Below, piece by piece: positions 1-5,018 of a stretch of 8,620 nucleotides of DNA. The stretch is from assembly GCA_017523605.1 (NCBI GenBank), contig JAFWVZ010000070.1, positions 1 through 8,620 of the forward strand, in the 5' to 3' direction. Every line of letters begins with the position of its first letter. Positions within the stretch are counted from its first letter, which is position 1. Below the pieces are notes generated by a model that ran no database searches, was not told the DNA's origin, and saw only the letters and a list, made by a program, of their open reading frames with translations. The DNA is from Bacillota bacterium (GTDB lineage: Bacteria; Bacillota; Clostridia; Peptostreptococcales; Anaerovoracaceae). The position numbers were made by a program, and so were the translations under genes.

Positions 1-33
1 CTGGCGAAGCAGAACGGCGTGCTGGTGAAGTAG
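1..33 (+). CDS. 3' end of an unidentified gene (partial)
   Basis: Frame 1 is open from the window edge and reads LAKQNGVLVK followed by TAG. Only ten residues are visible, so the product cannot be named. The support for a real gene is indirect: a GC-rich open frame ends here, the sequence after it turns AT-rich, and a strong hairpin at 106-124 lies between it and the oppositely oriented gene that ends at 146. This is the usual layout of a convergent gene pair sharing a terminator. Confidence 0.5.
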   Translation: MAKQNGVLVK

Positions 34-105
34 GGCGGCATCGGTAATAATGCAACTAAAAAACAGTGCGAATAAACTTCCACGCTGTTTCTTTGTATAG
101 CAAAA

Positions 106-124
106 CCCCGCGTCAGACGCGGGG
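106..124. terminator. Bidirectional intrinsic terminator between convergent genes
   Basis: CCCCGCG (106-112) pairs perfectly with CGCGGGG (118-124) around the loop TCAGA. On the plus strand TCGTTTATTT follows. On the minus strand TTTTG follows, which is a short U tract. It lies 3' of both the partial plus-strand gene and the minus-strand gene ending at 146, so it probably serves both. Confidence 0.8.
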
Positions 125-145
125 TCGTTTATTTAAACTGCTTTG

Positions 146-1690
146 TTATTCTAATTCGTTTACGGGCAGCGTCGCCTTGTAGTTATAGACCGTGAAGCAC
201 ATCAGGTCCGCGGTGCTGTAATAATCGGTCTGGTATATCAACGCGTAGATGTTCGCTTTGTAGTAGCTGTCCATGAATTCTTTGGCGCTCACCGAGACCG
301 GCTTAAACCCCGGTTTGCATTTGATGAAGCTCATCGATACGCTGTATTCTTCGCGGCTCGGGGGATCTATCGCGGTAAGCACATAGCCTCTTAGTTTATT
401 TGCAGTCTCCGTCACAGAGAAGCCTTCAAACACTGCGAAGTTGTCTCCGAGGTGGTATTTCATGTACGGGCTGCTCTCGTTCGGATCCATTACGAACAGT
501 TCGTCGACAGCAAGATCCGGGCTTACGAGGTCTGCCGGCCTGGCAGGATCATAGGCCATGCGTCCGCTTATGTAATCCGGCAGCAGATGTCCTTCGATCG
601 TCCCGTCGCCGACTCTCATGCCGCCTGCCCAGTCCCGCGCCAGGCCGTTGGTCCCGCAGAATTCCGTGCCTTCCTCAAACTCGAAATACACCAAAGTGTA
701 CCAGTCGCTCCCTTTCCTGACTATGAATGAACGCATGTCCAGAGGGATGTTCTTTTCTGCGGCTTCCCTTGAACTGTCGGTCTCCATGGCGCGTATCTCC
801 GCACCGTTCAGGATCGCAAGGTCTTCGTCCTTAAGCAAGGATATAAGCTCTTCGGACATTCCGCTCTCAGCCAGTCGGGAGGCTTCCTGCGGCGGTACTG
901 AAGACTTGTTTGTCTGCTCCCATTTTGTGGGGTAGGTGCTGAAGAAATGTCCGGCAGCGAAGATGACTGCAGCAACGGCGACTAAAGTGCCGGCCAGTGC
1001 TTTTCCGCTGATCTTCGGGGCGCAGAGCTCCATTGCATAGCCCGGTTCTTCCAGTTCCTTCATCAGACGGAAGAGCGCGTGCACCAGCAGAGCAAAAGCG
1101 CAGAGCATCAGCACTATGTAGACGAACATGTGGCGGATGTTGATGTTAAGCGTGTCCCTCAGGCCGAAGATCAGGCACATTGCCCTTAAGACAACGTACC
1201 ACATAAGGACCCGCCACGCGTTTCCGGCATTTATGGACATGCCGGCTTTCTTTTCCACCTTCGCAAGCGCTATGTACAGGCAGATGATCATCAGAAGCAT
1301 TACTGCAACAGAGATCACTCCCAGGACGCTTCCGGCCTTAAGACGGCTCACCTCCAGAGGCACCGCAAAGCAGATAAGGACTATGCGCAGGAAGCACACT
1401 GCAAGCCCGGCAAGACACAGGATCCAGCCCGCGCGGAACGCCTTATTTTCTTTTCTGAGCCTTTCGTAACCGGTCACAGCGATTATAAGTCCGACAGCGT
1501 TTACGGGTATGTCGAACGGCAGGAACTCCATTCCTATTACACTCAGTAAAAGGCCGAGGAGTATTGGCTTTATGGCTTTTTTCCAGGGTGTTACGGCTTT
1601 TATTACCTCCGCGGGAGCCTCGGCAGGCATTGCTGTGGAAAGGAGCCCGTCCAGGGAGGAGCTTATATTCAGTTCGAATGAATCACTCAT
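146..1690 (-). CDS. Seven-helix membrane protein coupled to the ECF sigma factor (candidate anti-sigma/sensor)
   Basis: This 514-residue protein has a cytoplasmic tail of about 38 residues ending in VTPWKKA. Seven hydrophobic segments follow at about 42-58, 61-77, 85-110, 119-143, 158-176, 187-209 and 230-251. The remaining roughly 260 residues are polar and probably extracytoplasmic. I see no enzyme motif. AAAGGA lies 8 bases before the ATG. The first 8 bases (ATGAGTGA) overlap the end of the sigma gene, which implies translational coupling. From memory, unverified, similar proteins with a VTPW+KA motif just before the first helix occur beside ECF sigma factors in Clostridia. A membrane regulator that holds the sigma factor through its short tail and senses the envelope with its C-terminal domain is inferred from context. 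It could instead be only a target gene. It is the last gene of the operon. Confidence 0.8.
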   Translation of the reverse strand: MSDSFELNISSSLDGLLSTAMPAEAPAEVIKAVTPWKKAIKPILLGLLLSVIGMEFLPFDIPVNAVGLIIAVTGYERLRKENKAFRAGWILCLAGLAVCFLRIVLICFAVPLEVSRLKAGSVLGVISVAVMLLMIICLYIALAKVEKKAGMSINAGNAWRVLMWYVVLRAMCLIFGLRDTLNINIRHMFVYIVLMLCAFALLVHALFRLMKELEEPGYAMELCAPKISGKALAGTLVAVAAVIFAAGHFFSTYPTKWEQTNKSSVPPQEASRLAESGMSEELISLLKDEDLAILNGAEIRAMETDSSREAAEKNIPLDMRSFIVRKGSDWYTLVYFEFEEGTEFCGTNGLARDWAGGMRVGDGTIEGHLLPDYISGRMAYDPARPADLVSPDLAVDELFVMDPNESSPYMKYHLGDNFAVFEGFSVTETANKLRGYVLTAIDPPSREEYSVSMSFIKCKPGFKPVSVSAKEFMDSYYKANIYALIYQTDYYSTADLMCFTVYNYKATLPVNELE

Positions 1691-2228
1691 TTGCGTATCC
1701 TTTCAGCATTTCTGCCAGCTTCTGTCTTATGCGGTACAGACGGCCTTCGGCTGCTCTTTCGCTGAGGCCTGTTTCTGCGGCTATCTGCGCCACGGACTGC
1801 ATGTAATAGTACCGTCTGTAGACCAGCAGCCTGTCCTTTTCCGGGAGCTTCTCAACGGCGGCCCTTACTGCGGCTGCAGCGGCGTTCTTTATGGCGCTCT
1901 CTTCAGGGCCCGGACTGTCGGACTTTACATCCTCCGGGATCTCCTCGTAGGAATCGTGATCGGCCTTTCCGCGGACCATGTTAAGGGCGGAATTTCTTGC
2001 GGCGGCAGTAAGCCAGGACTTAAGGCTGCCTTTTTCCGGGTCGAAGCCTTGGAATTTTCCCCAAATTCTGCTCAGGACCTCCTGGATGCAGTCCTCGGTA
2101 AGGCCTTCGTCCGAGCCGCAGATCGGTTTTACGACGTAGCGGATCAGAGGGCCGTAGTGCTTTATCAAAAGCTGCAGTCCTTCCTGATCTTTGCCCTGTA
2201 TAAGTTGTATTATGCGATCGTCTTCCAA
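1683..2228 (-). CDS. ECF-type RNA polymerase sigma-70 family factor
   Basis: This 181-residue protein is the usual length for a group 4 sigma factor. Region 2 spans about residues 20-87, including CIQEVLSRIWGKF and the FDPEKGSLKSWLTAAARN segment that normally contacts core polymerase and melts the -10. An acidic linker of about 35 residues follows. Region 4 spans about 122-175, opening with VEKLPEKDRLLV and ending in the helix-turn-helix QSVAQIAAETGLSERAAEGR, which reads the -35. The start is TTG, because the codon at 2226-2228 is CAA on the plus strand. GGAG lies 7 bases upstream, and no better start is available. The gene follows the small membrane protein by 31 bases and overlaps the next gene by 8. 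An anti-sigma-regulated envelope-stress or signalling role is the family expectation. The ECF subgroup cannot be assigned by eye. Confidence 0.92.
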   Translation of the reverse strand: MEDDRIIQLIQGKDQEGLQLLIKHYGPLIRYVVKPICGSDEGLTEDCIQEVLSRIWGKFQGFDPEKGSLKSWLTAAARNSALNMVRGKADHDSYEEIPEDVKSDSPGPEESAIKNAAAAAVRAAVEKLPEKDRLLVYRRYYYMQSVAQIAAETGLSERAAEGRLYRIRQKLAEMLKGYANE

Positions 2229-2259
2229 ATCTTTGCTCCGGGAAAGCCGGCGGGGGCGT

Positions 2260-2832
2260 TTATTCTGCGTAATTGTCCGCGAGGTCCATTATGAAATCGT
2301 AAAGGTCCCGCAACTGTTCAAGGTTCTTGATCTCCAGGTCGAAGTAGTTTTCCGGTCTCAGAGGTCTTTTAGCGTTCGGATCTTCCGAGTAGGGCCGGCC
2401 CGTGGCCTGAAGATAGGAGTATATCGAAATGAAACGGTTATACTGAAGATCACCTACTTGGTACCTTATGTTCAGGCCTATGCGGTTATCGAAATTTGTC
2501 GGATATGACGTAACCACGTTCGATTCGGTATATGCTCTGGCGTTTACAGTTTTAAGCTTTTCGATCAGCAGCGCCTGACCCTCCGCGTTGAGCCGTATAA
2601 GCCGCTCGGGCTTGCCGTTTTCGTAAGGGATGATAAAGATATGGACGTCTGTGCTGGAGACGGATTCATTTGCATAGCCCATCTCTGCGACCTGGATGTT
2701 TTCGGCGTTTTCCGGGATCAGCGGCACGGGCTGAAGGAACCACACGAAATAGCCGCCTATGAGCATCGCCGCGCACAGGAACAGTATTACATAGAACAGA
2801 TTCTTTTTTATCCAGCTTGGTCTTTCTTTCAT
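2260..2832 (-). CDS. Small single-pass membrane protein, first gene of the sigma operon
   Basis: I do not recognise this family. From the chosen ATG it has 190 residues: a short basic N-terminus (MKERPSWIKK), one hydrophobic segment at about 12-33, and a soluble domain of about 155 residues, probably outside the cell. The soluble domain has alternating beta-like stretches (DVHIFIIPY, FISIYSYLQ) and a C-terminal helix (LEQLRDLYDFIMDLADNY). There is no lipobox and no cysteine outside the membrane helix. An in-frame ATG 42 bases upstream (2874) would give 204 residues. I prefer 2832 because GGAAAG lies 4 bases before it and because 2874 would start only 7 bases beyond the candidate promoter element at 2882-2927. 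Placement ahead of the sigma gene suggests an accessory or sensing role in the same circuit. That is inference. Confidence 0.75.
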   Translation of the reverse strand: MKERPSWIKKNLFYVILFLCAAMLIGGYFVWFLQPVPLIPENAENIQVAEMGYANESVSSTDVHIFIIPYENGKPERLIRLNAEGQALLIEKLKTVNARAYTESNVVTSYPTNFDNRIGLNIRYQVGDLQYNRFISIYSYLQATGRPYSEDPNAKRPLRPENYFDLEIKNLEQLRDLYDFIMDLADNYAE

Positions 2833-2881
2833 TTTGCTTTCCGCGACCGTCCGGCTGCAGCGCTTAAGCGCCATTTGTCTC

Positions 2882-2927
2882 GGGTGCCTTTCGCTTTATA
2901 ATACACCGGTTTACGCATAACCCCACG
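2882..2927 (-). promoter_or_regulatory. Repeat element copy A, candidate promoter of the sigma operon
   Basis: This 46-base element ends 49 bases before the chosen start of the first operon gene. It matches the element at 3276-3321 in 36 of 46 positions without gaps. Read on the minus strand, the shared blocks are CGT, GGTT, TGCG, AAAC, GTGTATT and CGAAAGGCACCC. TATTAT inside it could be a sigma-A -10, but no good -35 stands at the right distance. Alternatively AAAC, 15 bases, then CGAA resembles the AAC/CG spacing of ECF promoters. Autoregulation by the encoded sigma factor is therefore possible. The alignment is seen directly; the promoter function is inferred. Confidence 0.4.
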
Positions 2928-2951
2928 AAAAAAAAAGATCGGTTGCCCGAT
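2928..2951 (-). terminator. Intrinsic terminator just upstream of repeat copy A
   Basis: On the minus strand ATCGG and CCGAT form a 5-base stem around the GNRA-type loop GCAA, followed after one C by nine U residues. The stem is short but the U tract is long. No protein gene lies upstream to be terminated, so it would stop an untranslated RNA or read-through and insulate the sigma operon. Confidence 0.55.
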
Positions 2952-3112
2952 TTATTTCCGGAGCACAGCAACTGAAATTCAGTGCATGCGTTTTTCGACC
3001 ATTTTGGGGTTTGGCAGGATGTTGTTTTTACGAATTCTGACTTTTTGAGGATCTTATTTGCTTCCTGACAACACTTTTTCAGGATCATAGATATAAACGG
3101 CTCGAGGAAAAT

Positions 3113-3139
3113 AAAAAAAGGCCGTTTTTTGTTGCGGCC
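3113..3139 (-). terminator. GC-stem terminator inside the gene-poor interval
   Basis: On the minus strand GGCCG pairs with CGGCC across a 10-base A-rich loop, followed by seven U residues. The same bases also take part in a plus-strand hairpin (AAACGGC with GCCGTTT, 18-base loop, then a T run), so either direction is possible. The 5' arm also sits inside the palindrome GTTGCGGCCGCAAC (3131-3144). Confidence 0.45.
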
Positions 3140-3280
3140 GCAACATCATAACTTGCCTTCATTTACTCTAAAGTTATTTGGATACTAGAAAAAACGGGTA
3201 TTAGCTGTTCGAGTGTTGTCAATTAAGGCATTTTTCTGTCAAAAAGTCAGAAAACGCTGAAACAGCCTGGTAACGGGGTG
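3113..3280 (-). ncRNA. Candidate small RNA between repeat copy B and a terminator
   Basis: If repeat copy B is a promoter, transcription on the minus strand would start near 3277-3285 and stop at the hairpin/U7 ending at 3113, giving an RNA of about 165-170 bases. An internal hairpin is visible: TTTTCTG and CAGAAAA around a 9-base loop at about 3235-3257. A 24-codon frame from an ATG at about 3164 lacks a convincing ribosome-binding site. The case rests on promoter-like and terminator-like flanks, not on any recognised RNA family. Confidence 0.25.
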
Positions 3281-3321
3281 CCTTTCGGTGAACAATACAC
3301 GTGTTTTCGCAAAACCAAACG
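3276..3321 (-). repeat. Repeat element copy B, second copy of the pre-operon element
   Basis: This copy is ungapped and 78% identical to 2882-2927. The two ends are best kept: GGGTGCCTTTCG is exact at one side, and CGCA plus ACG are kept near the other. Similarity continues more weakly into the adjacent T tract and the first stem bases of the neighbouring terminator. Both copies therefore sit directly after a minus-strand terminator. No protein gene follows copy B. It may be a second promoter for the same regulator or the trace of a duplication. Confidence 0.6.
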
Positions 3322-3325
3322 AATA

Positions 3326-3360
3326 ATAAAAACCGGCAGTCCTTTATTTAGGACTACCGG
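3326..3360 (-). terminator. Intrinsic terminator of the sirtuin gene
   Basis: On the minus strand CCGGTAGTCC pairs with GGACTGCCGG (10 bases, one G-U) around TAAATAAA, followed by TTTTTATTATT. It begins 8 bases after the sirtuin stop codon. Confidence 0.9.
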
Positions 3361-3368
3361 CAGAATCC

Positions 3369-4103
3369 TTAAATTTCAACACTTCCCAGCACTTCTCCTA
3401 TGGATTCGTGGAACACAAGGTCCGCGTTGGAGTCGTAGGGGGTCTCGTCGCGGTTGATTATCACAAGTTTGCCGCGGAAGCGGGCCACGTAGCCTGCCGC
3501 CGGCCATACCGCAAGCGACGTACCGCCCACTATCAGGAGCTCCGCGCCGCGGATGTAGCTGTCCGCTTTGTAGACTTCCTGATCCGGGAGCATCTCGCCG
3601 TAGAGGGTGACGTCCGGGCGGACCGTGCCGCCGCAATGCTTGCAGCGAGGGATGGTGGTCTCGCTCTTAAAGATGTAATCCGCCGGGTACTTTGCGCCGC
3701 AGCGGCTGCAGTAGTTTCGAAGGGTGCTGCCGTGGATCTCCGCAACGTTTACGGAGCCGGCGCGCTGATGCAGACCATCTATGTTCTGCGTTATTATTCC
3801 TGCCAGCAGGCCCTTCTTCTCCAGCTCGGCCAGCGCGTAGTGGGCGCGGTTGGGTTCTATGCCGTGGGTGTCCAGCTTCTGGCGGTAGTATTCGTAAAAG
3901 ACTTCCGGCTCGTCCTCCAGGCAGTCAATGCTTAAAAGATACTCCGGCGAGTATTTTTCGAACTGCACGTCGCGGACGTTGTAGAGGCCGTCCTTGGACC
4001 GAAAGTCCGGGATGCCGCTCTCCGTGGATACTCCGGCGCCGCCGAAGAACACGGTCTTTTTAGAATTGCGGATAAGTTCGCTGAGCTTTTCGTATTTATC
4101 CAT
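3369..4103 (-). CDS. Sirtuin (Sir2-family NAD-dependent protein deacylase)
   Basis: This 244-residue protein is the normal length for bacterial sirtuins. The NAD-binding loop GAGVSTESGIPDFRS is at 22-36, and TQNIDGLHQRAG at 105-116. The catalytic histidine is H124 in EIHGS. The structural zinc ligands are the pairs C132/C135 and C154/C157. GGTSLAVWPAAG (193-204) and INRDETPYD (216-224) complete the Rossmann domain. The family removes acyl groups from lysines, using NAD and producing nicotinamide and O-acyl-ADP-ribose in the cytoplasm. No Tyr/Arg pair marking a desuccinylase is evident, so a general deacetylase is the likeliest reading. The ATG at 4101-4103 is chosen because GGGGAGG lies 7 bases upstream; a TTG 30 bases earlier lacks such a site. 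It is a single-gene unit with its own promoter and terminator, and no acetyl-CoA synthetase neighbour is visible. Confidence 0.95.
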   Translation of the reverse strand: MDKYEKLSELIRNSKKTVFFGGAGVSTESGIPDFRSKDGLYNVRDVQFEKYSPEYLLSIDCLEDEPEVFYEYYRQKLDTHGIEPNRAHYALAELEKKGLLAGIITQNIDGLHQRAGSVNVAEIHGSTLRNYCSRCGAKYPADYIFKSETTIPRCKHCGGTVRPDVTLYGEMLPDQEVYKADSYIRGAELLIVGGTSLAVWPAAGYVARFRGKLVIINRDETPYDSNADLVFHESIGEVLGSVEI

Positions 4104-4152
4104 GGCCAAGCCTCCCCCTGCGCCTTGCGGCAAACTAAGTCTTTACTGTTTA

Positions 4153-4158
4153 ATTATA
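4153..4158 (-). promoter_or_regulatory. Candidate -10 of the sirtuin gene
   Basis: A perfect TATAAT on the minus strand lies 49 bases before the start codon, between the queT terminator and the gene. No recognisable -35 stands 16-18 bases upstream, so the promoter may be weak or need an activator. Confidence 0.5.
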
Positions 4159-4225
4159 CACCTAACAGAGGGTCAGCGGGAGCATTCCTTAAGGAGCCGT
4201 TGCTGATCCGGCGGATGCTTTACTT

Positions 4226-4246
4226 AAAAAACCTGAAATATTCAGG
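4226..4246 (-). terminator. Intrinsic terminator of queT
   Basis: On the minus strand CCTGAA and TTCAGG form a perfect 6-base stem around TAT, followed directly by TTTTTT. It lies 17 bases after the queT stop codon. Confidence 0.85.
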
Positions 4247-4263
4247 AGGGGCGTCCGTATGGA

Positions 4264-4764
4264 TCAGAGAGCGTCGTCTTTAAACAGCCTCTTTTTGTGC
4301 GGCATAAGGATGGTGGCCAGCAGCTCGCCCAGGATGTAGCAGCCGACTACTTCGCCCGCAAGGATGTAGACCATTTCCAGCGCGATGGGAATGTCCGTGA
4401 TCCCGTAGCCGTAGCGCAGCACGAACGGGATTATGAGCGCGTTCGCGACTACAGCCGGGATGGGTACCAGCCAGCGGTTCCTGCGCAGAAGGTATCCAAG
4501 CACCGCTCCGATAAGCGTTGCAAGGCTTCCGAAGATGACGTCCATTATCACGCCCTGGCCGATTATGTTAGCATGGATGCAGCCTACGAAAAGGCCGGGT
4601 ATGGCTGCAGGCGTAAACAGCGGCATTATGGTAAGGGCTTCAGCTATGCGGAACTGGATGGGTCCGTACGAGATCGGCTGGAAGATGATGCAGAGGACCA
4701 CGTAGACGGCGGCTATTATGGCGCCGTGGGCTATCCTGCGTGTGGTGAAGAACTTCTTGTTCAT
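4264..4764 (-). CDS. queT: QueT-family queuosine-precursor transporter
   Basis: This 166-residue integral membrane protein has about five or six hydrophobic segments (roughly 11-30, 43-62, 67-92, 100-117, 128-154). The recognisable family stretch is ISYGPIQFRIAEALTIMPLF at 31-50, and the length fits the usual 160-170. QueT proteins are predicted substrate-binding (S) components of energy-coupling factor importers that bring in a queuosine precursor, probably preQ1, for tRNA modification. 'ECF' here is unrelated to the ECF sigma factor nearby. The shared ATPase and T component are not in the window, as is normal for group II S components. The ATG at 4762-4764 is used, with AAGGAG 11 bases upstream embedded in a preQ1 riboswitch. 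An in-frame TTG at 4803 would start inside that riboswitch and is rejected. It has its own promoter and terminator. Confidence 0.93.
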   Translation of the reverse strand: MNKKFFTTRRIAHGAIIAAVYVVLCIIFQPISYGPIQFRIAEALTIMPLFTPAAIPGLFVGCIHANIIGQGVIMDVIFGSLATLIGAVLGYLLRRNRWLVPIPAVVANALIIPFVLRYGYGITDIPIALEMVYILAGEVVGCYILGELLATILMPHKKRLFKDDAL

Positions 4765-4775
4765 TAAATAAAAAA

Positions 4776-4812
4776 CTCCTTGTTTTTTTAGGATGGTTTT
4801 CAAGAGACATCC
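4776..4812 (-). promoter_or_regulatory. preQ1-I riboswitch controlling queT translation
   Basis: On the minus strand GGATG and CATCC form the 5-base P1 stem. The loop is TCTCTTGAAAAC, and its last C sits where the preQ1-pairing cytosine stands in this class. The 3' tail TAAAAAAACAAGGAG has the conserved A-rich strand (compare TTAACAAAACAAGGG of the Thermoanaerobacter tengcongensis aptamer, from memory). CTC in the loop can pair with GAG at the tail end to close the H-type pseudoknot. The tail end is also the queT ribosome-binding site, so preQ1 binding should hide it and reduce translation. The downstream gene, a queuosine-precursor transporter, is the expected target. Confidence 0.9.
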
Positions 4813-4840
4813 GTTATTACCGCTTCATCGGCGGCGCCTT

Positions 4841-4869
4841 ATATTATCACAGCGGGCGGCGCAATGCAA
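4841..4869 (-). promoter_or_regulatory. Promoter of the riboswitch-queT unit
   Basis: On the minus strand a TTGCAT -35 (4864-4869), a 17-base spacer and a TAATAT -10 (4841-4846) fit sigma-A rules. Transcription would start about 7 bases downstream, some 20 bases before the preQ1 aptamer. Confidence 0.75.
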
Positions 4870-4883
4870 GCCGAACAGGCAGT

Positions 4884-4916
4884 AAAAAACTGCAGAGCCG
4901 CAAAGCCCTGCAGTTT
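4884..4916 (-). terminator. Terminator of the mscS operon
   Basis: On the minus strand AAACTGCAG pairs perfectly with CTGCAGTTT. A few more inner pairs close a small loop, and the run TTTTTT follows. It lies about 95 bases after the stop of the last operon gene and 15 bases before the queT -35. Confidence 0.9.
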
Positions 4917-4944
4917 GTGTGTTTTTTAGCTGTGCACGGTATCG

Positions 4945-5018
4945 TTTTACCGGGATCTTGCCGTCAGTTGTCTGCCAGTCGCTTCTGTTCTTTTACCGTG
5001 ATCCTGCCGTCAGTTCTT
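4945..5018. repeat. Two-copy direct repeat across the 3' end of the InlB-like gene
   Basis: TTTTACCGGGATCTTGCCG (from 4945) recurs as TTTTACCGTGATCCTGCCG (from 4991), continuing as TCAGTT in both. That is 23 of 25 positions identical at a 46-base period. The right copy contains the gene's stop codon and the left copy lies just beyond it. A short hairpin (CGGTA/TACCG) adjoins the left copy. This looks like an old tandem duplication of the gene end, or two regulatory or processing sites in the 3' UTR. Confidence 0.75.

Larger units (their letters stand above)
2833..3368. other. 536-base AT-rich interval without a convincing gene
   Basis: Nothing here reads as a protein gene. The longest minus-strand frame (2864-3088, 74 codons) has no ribosome-binding site and reads through a terminator-like hairpin and its U tract. 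The interval instead holds two copies of a 46-base element (2882-2927 and 3276-3321), minus-strand hairpin/U-tract terminators at 2928-2951 and 3113-3139, the sirtuin gene's terminator at 3326-3360, a 14-base perfect palindrome (3131-3144), and a 14-base inverted match between 3035-3048 and 3239-3252. It is much richer in A+T than the genes on either side. Confidence 0.7.

Noticed and set aside
61..90. AACAG/CTGTT hairpin after the first partial gene as a separate terminator
   Set aside because: The stem is weak, the loop is 14 bases and there is no clean U tract. The hairpin at 106-124 is far better.
2864..3088. Minus-strand 74-codon open frame before the sigma operon
   Set aside because: It has no ribosome-binding site, its middle is a hairpin followed by nine U residues, and it runs into the repeat element and the start of the real gene. 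Its composition is that of translated intergenic DNA.
3093..3164. 24-codon minus-strand frame (MKASYDVAATKNGLF...) as a small protein gene
   Set aside because: No convincing ribosome-binding site, and it is cut by the likely terminator at 3113-3139.
2833..3368. CRISPR array or insertion-sequence remnant in the repeat-bearing interval
   Set aside because: Only two diverged copies nearly 400 bases apart, with no regular spacers, no terminal inverted repeats and no transposase fragment.
3408..3935. Plus-strand 175-codon frame opposite the sirtuin
   Set aside because: Antisense shadow; the sirtuin motifs on the minus strand are unambiguous.
4801..4803. Upstream TTG as the start of queT
   Set aside because: It would place the first 13 codons across the preQ1 riboswitch and its ribosome-binding site. 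The ATG at 4764 follows AAGGAG.
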